DNA of 64,000 nucleotides, from assembly GCF_004353225.1 (NCBI RefSeq), contig NZ_CP037934.1, forward strand, positions 3,410,001 through 3,474,000. The letters run 5' to 3'. The notes below the pieces were generated by a model. It saw only the letters and a list, made by a program, of their open reading frames with translations, ran no database searches and was not told the origin of the DNA. Shown piece by piece: positions 37,866 through 47,054 of this stretch (position 1 is the stretch's first letter; each line of letters starts with the position of its first letter). A program made the translations under genes and the position numbers. The stretch comes from Marinobacter sp. JH2. Lineage in GTDB: Bacteria; Pseudomonadota; Gammaproteobacteria; Pseudomonadales; Oleiphilaceae.

Positions 37866-38690
37866 TTACTCGTAGCCGGAGGCGATGCGAAGAATCGACC
37901 GTGCCGGGTGCCATACCTCGGGTGCTGAGATGAGAATATCCCGGCCCCAGAGGTCGGCGGGATAGTCTGCCGGTACATCGCCGAAATGGCCCACCGTTGC
38001 GCCCGCTTCCCAGGCGATCAGGCGTGCAGCCGCAAAATCCCACGGGCTGACGTTTTCATAGTAAATATCCAGCCGGCCACAGGCTACCCAGCAGATATCC
38101 AGTGCGGCAGAGCCGATTCGGCGCAGATCGCGACATTGGTGAATCATGGCATCCAGCCGTTTGATCAGGGGTTCCAGATGGTCTTTGGTGTACGGAAAGC
38201 CGGTGGCGAACAGCGACTGCCTCAGTGAGGTAGCACCGCTGTGCTGAATAGGCTTACCGTTCAGTGTGGCGCCTTCGCCTTTGGTGGCCCGGAAGGTTTC
38301 ACCGGGGAAGGGCGCATGTACCACGGCCACTTGCACCTGCCCGCGCTCGGCGTAAGCAATGGAAACCGCCACCTGAGGGTGCCCATAAGCATAGTTAACG
38401 GTGCCGTCGATGGGGTCGATGATCCATAGCGGGGTCTCGAGATGCTCGGCCTGGGTCAGGTCCGGCATGGTTTCTTCCGACAAGATGCGGTGGTCGGGGA
38501 AGCGCTCCCGAATAGCGTTGGTGATGAACTCATCGGCCAGTACGTCGGCGTGGGTGACCAGTTCGGTCTGGTCTTTGTAATCGGTGCGGAGGGTGCTTTC
38601 TTCCCGTTCTCGGCGGATCAGCTCTCCAGCCTCTTTAGACAGCGCTTCGGCGAAATCGGTTATGTCGTGCATAGACAGAGAATCAGACAT
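37866..38690 (-). CDS. Inositol-monophosphatase-family phosphatase
   Basis: A 274-residue Mg-dependent, Li-sensitive phosphatase. Metal motifs: ILSEET (about 77-82), WIIDPIDGTVNYAYG (about 96-110) and the later SPWDFAAARLIAWEAGA. This matches SuhB/inositol-1-phosphatase more than CysQ by eye, but it could also act on fructose bisphosphate or NADP. The ATG at 38690 has GGGGG just upstream; the longer frame has no support. Its neighbour upstream is an aminotransferase on the same strand. Confidence 0.88.
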   Translation of the reverse strand: MSDSLSMHDITDFAEALSKEAGELIRREREESTLRTDYKDQTELVTHADVLADEFITNAIRERFPDHRILSEETMPDLTQAEHLETPLWIIDPIDGTVNYAYGHPQVAVSIAYAERGQVQVAVVHAPFPGETFRATKGEGATLNGKPIQHSGATSLRQSLFATGFPYTKDHLEPLIKRLDAMIHQCRDLRRIGSAALDICWVACGRLDIYYENVSPWDFAAARLIAWEAGATVGHFGDVPADYPADLWGRDILISAPEVWHPARSILRIASGYE

Positions 38691-38740
38691 AGCACCCCCG
38701 TGATGATTAAGTGAGGGTGCCAGTCTAACATGCGGGGGTG

Positions 38741-40036
38741 TTACAAGCTGTTCAGCCACCTCTCCATGTTCTCCATGGCCAGCACGATGCGTGGGCAAGC
38801 CTGTTGCACAAAATCATCGGCCAATTCTTTTTCAGCGTAATCGCCGGCTGCGAGAACCAGCGATTGTGCGCCGTCGAAATCGACAAACGCCAAACGTGCG
38901 CCCATGTGGTCCGGGACAAAGCCGAAATCACTGGCAGGCAAAATGGCGACGCCGGTATCTTCCAACAGCGCTGAGCAGAACGCCTGCGAGGTTTTGATGT
39001 CCCGATTGGCTAATCGTTCGCTGAAGCTCGAAAAGTCAGGGAATACGTAGAAGGCACCCTCGGGTTTACGTACTACGGCGCCCATCTCACTCAGGCGACG
39101 GTGCACGTATTCACCCACCACTTTGAGTACTCGCCGGGACTGTTTCAGATAGTGGTCAATGTCATCCCCGCCATTGAAAGCGGTAATGGCCGCGTACTGG
39201 ATGGGGGCCGCCGTCGAGGTGAAAGTCTCGCTGGCAATGATCGCCATGGCATCTTGCAGTGGGCGCAGTTCGGGCGGAAAAATGAACGTGCCCAACCGCC
39301 AGCCACCGGCACCCAACCATTTGCTCATACCCGTGCTGACGATGGTGCCTTCGGGATAGTAGCGGGCAATGGATTTGTGCCGGCCTTCGAAGTGCACTTC
39401 GCCGTAAATTTCATCCGATAGCAAAATCAGGTTGTACTTCCGAGCCACATTGGCGATAGCCAGTAACTGGTCGTCGGTGTAGGTGCAGCCGGTCGGGTTG
39501 GACGGGTAGTTCAAAATCAGGATGCGCGGGCGCGATGGGTCGTCCCGGCAGATGATGTCCAGCTCTTCGGCGGTCAGTTGCCAGTTGTTTTCGGCGTGTG
39601 TCGGCAACCAATGTACTGAACGGCCGATGATGCGAGCCTGCGGTGCGTAAGATACCCAACTCGGGCGCGGAATCAGCAAATCACCGTAGTAGGCCAGCTG
39701 CAGAATGAACAGCAGTTCTTTAGAGCCTGGGCCGATGAGTACGTCTTCCCAGGTAGAACGCATCCGCTCGCTGCGGTTGATGTACCCGGAAATGGACTCT
39801 CGCAGACCTTTAAGGCCTTTGACCGGAAGGTAATCTTTCTCGTGTGCGTGGTCTTTGAGTGCCTGCACCACACGCTCGGGAACCGGAAACGGGGATTGCC
39901 CCAAGCCCAGTTTAATGATGTCTTTACCTTCTGCGCGCAGCTGATTGCTTTGCTCGTTGATGCGGAGGGTGGCCGAAGGTTGAATGCCCCGGACGTTCAG
40001 GTTGATCGCAAAGAGGTGGCCTTTTTTGATGTCCAT
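38741..40036 (-). CDS. Class I/II pyridoxal-phosphate aminotransferase
   Basis: A 431-residue fold-type I enzyme. PLP-binding lysine in STGMSKWLGAGGWRLG (about 228-243), the NYPSNPTGCTY loop with the ring-stacking asparagine, and LSDEIYGEVHF with the PLP-binding Asp/Tyr. The N-terminal extension (about 30 residues) and the ending ENMERWLNSL are not distinctive. Substrate cannot be read from sequence; aspartate/aromatic-type is likely. Confidence 0.88.
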   Translation of the reverse strand: MDIKKGHLFAINLNVRGIQPSATLRINEQSNQLRAEGKDIIKLGLGQSPFPVPERVVQALKDHAHEKDYLPVKGLKGLRESISGYINRSERMRSTWEDVLIGPGSKELLFILQLAYYGDLLIPRPSWVSYAPQARIIGRSVHWLPTHAENNWQLTAEELDIICRDDPSRPRILILNYPSNPTGCTYTDDQLLAIANVARKYNLILLSDEIYGEVHFEGRHKSIARYYPEGTIVSTGMSKWLGAGGWRLGTFIFPPELRPLQDAMAIIASETFTSTAAPIQYAAITAFNGGDDIDHYLKQSRRVLKVVGEYVHRRLSEMGAVVRKPEGAFYVFPDFSSFSERLANRDIKTSQAFCSALLEDTGVAILPASDFGFVPDHMGARLAFVDFDGAQSLVLAAGDYAEKELADDFVQQACPRIVLAMENMERWLNSL

Positions 40037-40144
40037 TGTTCCTGTCTGTTGTTGGGAGGTGACAATGGCAGTATAGGCCCGCCCGGTGGGCCTGTGTCTG
40101 GTATCCGAGTAGGCATTTCCCGTTACGCTATTCCGCCAGCACCA

Positions 40145-41461
40145 TCACCGGGATTTTATCCACACCTCCACTCGACCATTGCGCTGATTACCCGAGCCGC
40201 CAACAGGCATGTAGTGGCCGTAACCCGTGTAGGACACATACGGAACGCCCGCGTGATTAAGCGCTCGGCGAACTGACAGAGCTCTCAGCTCAGAGATCAT
40301 TTGGGCACGTAGCTCGTCGCTTTGGGCATCGGCGAAACCGATGAGCAGCAGGTCGTCAGCAGAGCGTTTGTGCTGCTGCAAATAGTGTTTCACCCGCAGC
40401 AAGTCCCGGTGTGCTTTGTTATCGAGTTTGGTGCGGCCTTCCGCGAATCGGAAGTTGACCGTCAGGCGCTGGTAGCTTTGGGTCAGACGTTTGAAGGTTG
40501 CCGGAACAGAGTCATCAAACTCGGGCTTCACGGCGATCGGGTTTTGGGAAATAAAGCCGGAGCCCGCTACCCGACCTTGGCCCTCGGCGCTGAGTGCATA
40601 TTCAATCAGCCCTTTGGCCAAGTCGGGTGATTGTTCGCCGAGGGTGTACATGAACAACCGGCGGGACAGCGGATAATCCTCGCTGGCGACCGTGAGCTGG
40701 TTAGGCTTAAGAGCGGGGGCGTCACCGTCAGAAATCGCGAGCAGCTTGCTGTTTCGAACAGACGCTAATCCGGCAAAACCAATGCTGTAAGGGTCGCGGG
40801 ATACGTCATCGGATAGCTGGTCGTTGGATTCGTATCGAAGCGCTGAGTCGTGCAGAGGGGCTGCTTTATCGAGCACCAACGTCTTGAAGGTATCCCAGGT
40901 GCCGGAGCGGTTGTCCCGAGCATACAGGCGAATGAGATTATTGCTTCCGCCCACTTTCGCCCAGTTTCGAATCTGACCGCTGAACACTTTCCGAAGTGTT
41001 TCGATGCTCATCTGGCTGACCGGGTTTGATTGATGAACCAAAATGGCAAGGCCATCGATGGCAATCACGTGTTCACTGGCAAGCCCTGTGAGGTCTGCGG
41101 TGTCGCTGACTTTTGCCGCTTCGCCAGGGCGTGCCGGGCGGGAAGATGCCCAGATGTCGGCCTGACCATTTGCCAGCGTGCGAAATCCCGTGCTGGAGCC
41201 GTGGGCGGCAACCAATACTGACAGCTTTTTATCGTGTTGACGGGTGACCAGAATCTGCTCGTTATCGCGGGCAGCGGGTTGGCGTAAGACCTGATCGTTG
41301 CTTAGCTGCTCAAGATAACCCTCGACCAGCGATGGCGCCAGAGTGGCTCCCACAGTATTGGAACCGTGAATTTCCAGTTCATGGGCCGTGGTCAGTCGGG
41401 GGAACGCCAGCACTGAGCAGAGCAAGAAAAGAAGGAGGTAAATTCGATCAGAAACAGCCAT
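40145..41461 (-). CDS. PstS-like phosphate-binding protein fused to an OmpA domain
   Basis: A 438-residue exported protein: signal peptide (about 1-26), a periplasmic phosphate-binding-like domain (about 27-310: HGSNTVGATLAPSLVEGYL, HGSSTGF, KVFSGQIRNWAKVGG, DNRSGTWDTFK) and a C-terminal OmpA-like peptidoglycan-binding domain (about 325-438: NFRFAEGRTKLD, LIGFADAQ, SVRRALNHAGV, RNGRVEVWI). The fusion would hold a phosphate-binding domain at the cell wall. A Pho-box-like site lies 41 bp before the start. No pst transporter genes are nearby, so scavenging, sensing or storage at the wall are all possible. Confidence 0.85.
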   Translation of the reverse strand: MAVSDRIYLLLFLLCSVLAFPRLTTAHELEIHGSNTVGATLAPSLVEGYLEQLSNDQVLRQPAARDNEQILVTRQHDKKLSVLVAAHGSSTGFRTLANGQADIWASSRPARPGEAAKVSDTADLTGLASEHVIAIDGLAILVHQSNPVSQMSIETLRKVFSGQIRNWAKVGGSNNLIRLYARDNRSGTWDTFKTLVLDKAAPLHDSALRYESNDQLSDDVSRDPYSIGFAGLASVRNSKLLAISDGDAPALKPNQLTVASEDYPLSRRLFMYTLGEQSPDLAKGLIEYALSAEGQGRVAGSGFISQNPIAVKPEFDDSVPATFKRLTQSYQRLTVNFRFAEGRTKLDNKAHRDLLRVKHYLQQHKRSADDLLLIGFADAQSDELRAQMISELRALSVRRALNHAGVPYVSYTGYGHYMPVGGSGNQRNGRVEVWIKSR

Positions 41462-41502
41462 TTAAGAGTATCCATACCAAACAGTTGCGATAGAGATAGG
41501 AT

Positions 41503-41520
41503 GCTACAGAAATGTGACAG
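41503..41520 (-). promoter_or_regulatory. Candidate Pho box upstream of PstS-OmpA gene
   Basis: On the minus strand CTGTCAC-ATTT-CTGTAGC: two 7-base units 11 bp apart, matching the CTGTCAT repeat at 6 and 4 of 7 positions. It lies between the DUF3301 and PstS-OmpA genes. Ten bases later is TATCGC, a weak -10. Confidence 0.5.
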
Positions 41521-41534
41521 TTGTGTTTCAGGGC

Positions 41535-41846
41535 TTAGAATTTGTGGGGTTCCAGTTCCATCTGAATGATTTTGCGCCCGAGCATGATTATGCGGCCAGT
41601 ATAGCGTTCTTCACCGGTGGTGGTGAAGTCGAACAGAAACCGGCGCCAGACTCGAACGCTGCCGGTGTCATCACGCTTGAACCAAAGGCCCCGGAGAAAG
41701 ACGGCATCGTCTAGAAGCATCACGTCCATGGTTTTGCAGTACCGGCGAGCGGCATCGAGTACGAAGTCTGTGATGGCTTTGGCTTGCCACCAATACCAAA
41801 CGGCGAAGCCTGCGGTAAAAAGCCAGAAGAGAGTTCCGAGAGTCAA
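41535..41846 (-). CDS. DUF3301 family protein
   Basis: A 103-residue protein with one N-terminal membrane helix (about 4-20, ending VWYWWQAKAI) and a small domain with LDDAVFLRGLWFKRDDTGSVRVWRRFLFDFTTTGEERYTGRI, diagnostic of DUF3301. Function unknown. It precedes the PstS-OmpA gene on the same strand, with a Pho-box-like site between. Confidence 0.83.
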   Translation of the reverse strand: MTLGTLFWLFTAGFAVWYWWQAKAITDFVLDAARRYCKTMDVMLLDDAVFLRGLWFKRDDTGSVRVWRRFLFDFTTTGEERYTGRIIMLGRKIIQMELEPHKF

Positions 41847-41951
41847 AGTACTGGCGGCCCTGTTGATGATTTGAGGTGAACGGTCAATCAGACCGCGAAA
41901 GCGCCAGACTACCTTATTGCGTCTGTTCGGGGAATTGTTGCGGGGGAGGGC

Positions 41952-41995
41952 GTTTAGCCACCACCCAAAGCGACCCGCTTAGGTGGTGGCTAAAC
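41952..41995. repeat. 14-bp perfect inverted repeat downstream of the RND operon
   Basis: GTTTAGCCACCACC (41952-41965) and its exact complement (41982-41995), 16-nt loop. It lies just past the RND permease stop. Neither strand has a T-run, so it is not a standard terminator; it may stabilise mRNA 3' ends or be a dispersed palindromic element. Confidence 0.7.
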
Positions 41996-42001
41996 ATTCG
42001 C

Positions 42002-45000
42002 TCAGCTACTGCTTTTTGCGACCTCTTGTTCATCGTTGTTTTTATCACCGGCTTCGCTGTGATGATCACGTGCCAGCAAGATGTAGAAGGCTGGCAGCAC
42101 GAACACGGTGAACAAAGTACCAATGCCCAGACCGGCGCTGATGGTCAGGCCAATGGCGAACCGGCTTTCTGCACCCGGGCCTACTGCGATCAGCAGTGGG
42201 ACCATCGCGAAAATCAGCGCCAGAGAGGTCATGATGATCGGGCGTAGGCGAATTGCCGCTGCTTCGATCACCGCGTCGACCTTGTTCAGACCACGCTCTT
42301 TCTGCAGTTGGTTGGCGAACTCCACGATCAATATACCGTTCTTCGACACCACCCCGATCAACGTGATCAGGCCCACCTGGGTGTATATGTTCATGGTGGC
42401 AAAGCCGAGTACGATAAACACCATGGCACCTGCCACCGACATGGGCACGGACACCAGAATGATGATCGGATCGCGCCAGCTCTCAAACTGAGCCGCCAGT
42501 ACCAGATAGATCACCAGCAGCGACAAGAAGAACGTCACAACCAGCGCACTACCTTGGTTCGCCAGCTGGCGGGAGGCTCCGGTGTAGTCAGAGCTGAAGC
42601 CTTGCGGGAACACTTCATCGGCGGTTTGCTCAATGAATTCCATGGCGGTGCCTGCAGCAACGCCCGGCATCACCACGCCTTCCAGAGTCAGCGAGTTTTG
42701 CTGGTTGAACTGGGTGCGGTTCGACGGTTCTACTTCTTCGGTGAAGCTGGCTACGCTGGATAGCGGTACCAGTTCGCCGCTGCCGGTGCGAATGTAGTAA
42801 TCATCCAGCGATTCTTTGCTCGGGCGGAACTGGTCATCTACCTGTGGAATTACCTGATAAGAGCGGCCTTCCATATTGAAGCGGTTGATGTAACCGCCAC
42901 TGAGCATGCTGGACAACGATTGCCCGACTTCCTGCATCGATAGACCCAGGTCGGCAACACGATCACGGTCGATGTGAATGCGGGTGACCGGCCTATCGAA
43001 GTTGATGGACTTCTTCAGGAACATGAAGTTGCCGCTTTGCATCGCCTTACCAAGAATTTCGTCGGCCACCTGATCCAGCTGTTCATAGCTACCACCGGTG
43101 CTGACCACGAACTGGAAGGGCAGGCCGCCGCCAGAACCCGGCAATGCAGGCAGCGGGAATACGGCTGTTTGTAAGCCGGTTACGTTCTTCAGTTCGGCAT
43201 CCAGTTTTGGCTGAATATCGAATTGGCTGACTTCACGTTCACTCCATGGCGCCATTTTGAAGCCGCCAAACACGGCGTTCGGGCTGGTAATGCCGATGAT
43301 CATGAAGTCCTCTTTGTAACCCGGCAGCTCCGACATGCGGCCTTGCACTTCCTGACCGTGTTCAAGCAGATAGTCCAAGGTGGATGTTTCGGGGCCAAGG
43401 CCCTGATGGAACAGGATGCCCTGATCTTCGGTAGGGGCCAGCTCGCTCTGGCTCATCATCTGCATGAAGTAGATGGAGCCCAACACCACTAATGCGAAGA
43501 ATACGACAACCGATTTGGTTTGCATCAACGATGAAAGTGCCGCTTTGTAGCCATTGGCTATACCGTTGAAGAACTTCTCGACCAACTGTTCGAACTTTCC
43601 GGGCTCGCCGTGAGGCTTCAGCACCTTGGCGGACAGCATGGGTGAGAGTGTTAGGGCGACGATACCGGAGATAACTACAGTGCCTGCCAGCGTGAACGCG
43701 AATTCGGTGAACAGCGAGCCAACCAGCCCGCCCATGAAACCGATAGGCACGTACACCGCCACCAATGTGGTGGTCATGGCGATAATCGGGGTCGCCATTT
43801 CACGGGCGCCGTTAATGGCGGCTTCGAAGCGTGACTCACCTTGTTCTATGTGTCGGTGAACGTTCTCCACCATAATGATGGCGTCATCCACCACCAGACC
43901 GATCGCTAAAACCATCGACAGCAGAGTCAGCAGGTTTAGGGAGAAACCAAAAATAAGCATGATGAACGCGCCGCCAATCAAAGACAGCGGGACGGCAACG
44001 GAAGGTACCACAGAGGCCCGGATTGAGCCCAGGCAGAGGAACACCACCACCAGTACGATGATCATGGCTTCGATCAGGGTACTTATTACCTCGTTGATGG
44101 AGTCTTCGATAAAGTCAGAGGCATCGTACGCAAGTCGCACTCCCATGCCGCTGGGTAGCTGGCTTTCAATGTCTGGCAGTTCGGACTTCACCAGATCTGC
44201 AACGGTCAGCGGGTTGGCGCCCGGCGCGATTTCGATGGCGACGTAGGTAGCCGGTTGGCCTTTATACAGCGCAATCTTGTCATAGTCCTGGGAGCCGAGT
44301 TCAACACGGGCAATGTCTTGCAGCCGAATCAGCGTGCCATTGGATTGCTTAACCACCAGGTTACGGAAGGCGTCAGGGTCTGCGATGTCGGTATCGCTGG
44401 TCAGGCTGACTTCGGTGTATTTGCCCCGGGTTTGGCCCACGGCGGCCTGGTAGTTGTTCGCTGTAAGTTTGGCGGCGACTTCTGTCGGCGTCATATCAAC
44501 TGCGGCGAGGCGCTCCGGGTCCAGCCAGACTCGCAAGGCAAAGGTTCGGCCCAATAATTGAGCTTTACCGACGCCGGGCAAGGCCTGAAGCTTGGGTTGC
44601 ACAACCCGGGTCAGGTAATCGGTAATTTGCGGAACATCCAGCTCGGTGCTGTAGAAGGCGATGTACATCAATGCGGTGCTGTCACCGGTGGTGGATGTGA
44701 TCACCGGGTCCTGAGCTTCCGCGGGTAATACGTTGCGCTGACTGGCTACTTTGGCTTGAATCTCTGCCAAGGCATCGTTAGCGTCGTAGTTCAGCTCCAT
44801 TTTAGCCTGAATGGTCGACAAGCTTTGGGAGCTGGTGGAGGTTAAATAATCGATGCCACTGGCTTCAGCAATGGCTTGCTGTAGGGGCGTGGTAATGAAA
44901 CCTTTGATCAGATCCGAGCTGGCACCGGGGTAAGCCGTGGTGACGGTAACCGTGGTGCTTTCCAATTTCGGATACTGGCGGATTTCCATTTCCATGGCGG

Positions 45001-45082
45001 CCCGAGCACCTACCAACAGGATCAGCAAGCTGACCACTGTGGCAAGAACCGGCCGATGGACGAAGATATCAGTGAAACGCAT
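42002..45082 (-). CDS. RND multidrug efflux permease (HAE-1, AcrB/MexB-like)
   Basis: A 1026-residue proton-driven inner-membrane pump. Twelve membrane helices with two large periplasmic loops; the proton-relay Asp pair is in GLVVDDAIIMVENVHRHIE (about residue 400). N-terminus FTDIFVHRPVLATVVSLLILLVGARA is typical of the branch. It is co-translated with the adaptor: stop and start share one base (TAATG). No outer-membrane channel or regulator is adjacent, so it probably uses a TolC-like channel encoded elsewhere. Confidence 0.94.
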   Translation of the reverse strand: MRFTDIFVHRPVLATVVSLLILLVGARAAMEMEIRQYPKLESTTVTVTTAYPGASSDLIKGFITTPLQQAIAEASGIDYLTSTSSQSLSTIQAKMELNYDANDALAEIQAKVASQRNVLPAEAQDPVITSTTGDSTALMYIAFYSTELDVPQITDYLTRVVQPKLQALPGVGKAQLLGRTFALRVWLDPERLAAVDMTPTEVAAKLTANNYQAAVGQTRGKYTEVSLTSDTDIADPDAFRNLVVKQSNGTLIRLQDIARVELGSQDYDKIALYKGQPATYVAIEIAPGANPLTVADLVKSELPDIESQLPSGMGVRLAYDASDFIEDSINEVISTLIEAMIIVLVVVFLCLGSIRASVVPSVAVPLSLIGGAFIMLIFGFSLNLLTLLSMVLAIGLVVDDAIIMVENVHRHIEQGESRFEAAINGAREMATPIIAMTTTLVAVYVPIGFMGGLVGSLFTEFAFTLAGTVVISGIVALTLSPMLSAKVLKPHGEPGKFEQLVEKFFNGIANGYKAALSSLMQTKSVVVFFALVVLGSIYFMQMMSQSELAPTEDQGILFHQGLGPETSTLDYLLEHGQEVQGRMSELPGYKEDFMIIGITSPNAVFGGFKMAPWSEREVSQFDIQPKLDAELKNVTGLQTAVFPLPALPGSGGGLPFQFVVSTGGSYEQLDQVADEILGKAMQSGNFMFLKKSINFDRPVTRIHIDRDRVADLGLSMQEVGQSLSSMLSGGYINRFNMEGRSYQVIPQVDDQFRPSKESLDDYYIRTGSGELVPLSSVASFTEEVEPSNRTQFNQQNSLTLEGVVMPGVAAGTAMEFIEQTADEVFPQGFSSDYTGASRQLANQGSALVVTFFLSLLVIYLVLAAQFESWRDPIIILVSVPMSVAGAMVFIVLGFATMNIYTQVGLITLIGVVSKNGILIVEFANQLQKERGLNKVDAVIEAAAIRLRPIIMTSLALIFAMVPLLIAVGPGAESRFAIGLTISAGLGIGTLFTVFVLPAFYILLARDHHSEAGDKNNDEQEVAKSSS

Positions 45083-46179
45083 TATTCAGACGCCTCCTTG
45101 TCGGATTCATCCTGAATCTCGACACGTTGTCCGGCACGCAATCTGAGCAGGCCTTTGGACACAACGGTTTCACCCGATTCCAATCCGGAAGTAATAGCAG
45201 CGCGACCGTTGCGAACTTCGCCGGTAGTGACGGTGCGGCGCTCAACGATCAGCTTGCCGTTGTCGTTCTCAGTCACTACAAATACAAAATTGCCGTAGGT
45301 GTTGTAGGAGATAGCGGTACGCGGAAGCGTGACGACTTTGTTGTCTCTGGGCTGGCCAGTCTGAATGGTCGCGAACATACCGGGGCGCAACAGGTTGTCC
45401 TCGTTGTTCAACGTGGCCCGAATCCGAACGGTGCGTGTTTCAGGGCTGACTGACGTGTTGATGGCGCTGACTTTTCCTTCAAACGTGTGCTCCCGTACGG
45501 CGGCAACCGTTACGGATACGGGATAACCGCTTTCAACGTTGGCGAGGTGCTTCTCGGACAGGGTGTAGTCCACGTAGATGGGGTCTAGCATATTCACTTC
45601 GACAATCGGGCTACCAGTGGGCAGGTACTCACCCTGATTGACCATGCGGATGCCGAGCCTGCCATCGAATGGTGCCCGAATGATTTTTTTGTCGCGCTGC
45701 GCTTGCGCTTCGTTGACGCGAGCTCGAGCGGCGTCGTAATTGGCTTTTGCGGTATCGTATTGAGACTGAGACACTGCGCGCTTGGGCAGCAGGTCTGAGA
45801 TTCGCTTGAAATCCTGGTCTGCTAACTGAGCTTCGGCCCGGCGGGTGCGCAAGGCGGCTTCATCAATTGCGGCGTCCAGTTCGATCAGGATGTCGCCTTT
45901 CTTGACGTTGTCGCCGGATTCGAAGTTGATGGTTTTTATAACGCCAGGAACTTCATTGGAAACGGCGATACCGTTTACCGCTTCAATGCTGCCAACGGCT
46001 TTGATCGAAGGCTGCCAATTCTCGGTCGTTGATTGCGTAACCGAGATAATAGCGGGTGGTTGAGGCTGTGACAGCATCTCTTTCATTTGGCCAAATTGCA
46101 TGAACTTGTAGCCGAAGATGCCGCCGAGGACGACACCCAGAAAAATGATGGCGATGACAAAACGGGATGCGGTGCGCAT
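45082..46179 (-). CDS. RND efflux periplasmic adaptor subunit
   Basis: A 365-residue membrane-fusion protein: N-terminal membrane anchor (about 5-25), barrel-sandwich/lipoyl halves around a coiled coil (about 98-160, with PKRAVSQSQYDTAKANYDAARARVNEAQAQRDKKIIRAPFDGRLG) and a beta-barrel domain (NMLDPIYVDYTLSE). AGGA lies 9 nt before the ATG. Directly coupled to the RND permease. Confidence 0.93.
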   Translation of the reverse strand: MRTASRFVIAIIFLGVVLGGIFGYKFMQFGQMKEMLSQPQPPAIISVTQSTTENWQPSIKAVGSIEAVNGIAVSNEVPGVIKTINFESGDNVKKGDILIELDAAIDEAALRTRRAEAQLADQDFKRISDLLPKRAVSQSQYDTAKANYDAARARVNEAQAQRDKKIIRAPFDGRLGIRMVNQGEYLPTGSPIVEVNMLDPIYVDYTLSEKHLANVESGYPVSVTVAAVREHTFEGKVSAINTSVSPETRTVRIRATLNNEDNLLRPGMFATIQTGQPRDNKVVTLPRTAISYNTYGNFVFVVTENDNGKLIVERRTVTTGEVRNGRAAITSGLESGETVVSKGLLRLRAGQRVEIQDESDKEASE

Positions 46180-46537
46180 AGATGAGTTCCTGGGGCTGGT
46201 TTCCTGATGCGTATTCCGTCGCCAAGACGAAGAAAAGCAATAGCTTGTCTTGGCGAGTCAAGGGCTGATGACGGTTGCTTAAAGTAGTGACAAAAATGGT
46301 CAGCAAGCGTAGCAGGTAGCATGCTACAAAAGCTACAGTGTTTTGTCATCAACTTGGTTGCTTAAAAAGACCTTTTTAAGGGTAATTACGGCCAGCATTT
46401 AACAATATTAGGCCTATTTGATTGTTTTGTGGCCAGATGCGCAAAATTGATTCGTGCGTGACGGTACTGAACGCAGTACATTGGCCCTCAAACCGTGATG
46501 CGATGATCCCTGAGCCGGGACAGGAGAGGATTGAACC
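46180..46537. other. 358-bp divergent intergenic region with a 12-bp palindrome
   Basis: Lies between the RND adaptor (minus) and the membrane J protein (plus), so it must hold both promoters. GTAGCATGCTAC at 46316-46327 is a perfect palindrome, flanked by further GTAGC copies (near 46309 and, inverted, 46336), a possible operator for the efflux genes. No gene seen. Confidence 0.5.
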
Positions 46538-47053
46538 ATGCAGCTGATATTGGGCCTGGCCCTGGCCGCTGCGGTCTTTGTGGTGCTTAAAAAGTGGGGA
46601 GCCTTGTCGCCGCAAGGGCAGAAAGCCGCCATTTGGAAAATTGTACTGGTGGCCGGCGGCGCGATGCTGCTGTTTATGGTGCTGACCGGGCGAGTGCATG
46701 TTTTGACCGCAGCGGTGGCTGCGCTTATTCCTTTATTACGTAAGCTGCCTGCGCTGCTCCGTTATGCGCCTTTGTTTCGAAAAATGATGGGTGATTCGTC
46801 GGGCTCTCAAAACGAGGGGGCCAATGGCCCGAATGGCGCTTCGGCCGGCCAAAATGCCTCAACCCCCGGAACGATGTCAGAACAAGAGGCCTGCGATATT
46901 CTGGGTGTGCAACCGGGATGTCCCCGGGATGACATTGTTACTGCCCACCGAAAACTCATGCAGAAACTGCATCCGGATCGCGGGGGCAATGATTATCTGG
47001 CGGCTAAGCTGAATGAGGCCCGAGACCTGCTGCTGGGTAAGCGCGGCGTTTGA
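46538..47053 (+). CDS. Membrane-anchored DnaJ-domain protein
   Basis: A 171-residue protein: two hydrophobic segments (about 1-17 and 33-50), a Gly/Asn/Ser-rich linker (about 85-113) and a C-terminal J domain (about 115-165) with HPD in LHPDRGGND. The layout resembles the mitochondrial import motor protein Pam18/Tim14 and bacterial DjlC-type proteins. It should recruit DnaK to the inner membrane. AGGAGAGGA precedes the ATG. Single gene, convergent with the secretin-like gene (1-bp gap). Confidence 0.83.
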   Translation: MQLILGLALAAAVFVVLKKWGALSPQGQKAAIWKIVLVAGGAMLLFMVLTGRVHVLTAAVAALIPLLRKLPALLRYAPLFRKMMGDSSGSQNEGANGPNGASAGQNASTPGTMSEQEACDILGVQPGCPRDDIVTAHRKLMQKLHPDRGGNDYLAAKLNEARDLLLGKRGV

Positions 47054-47054
47054 G

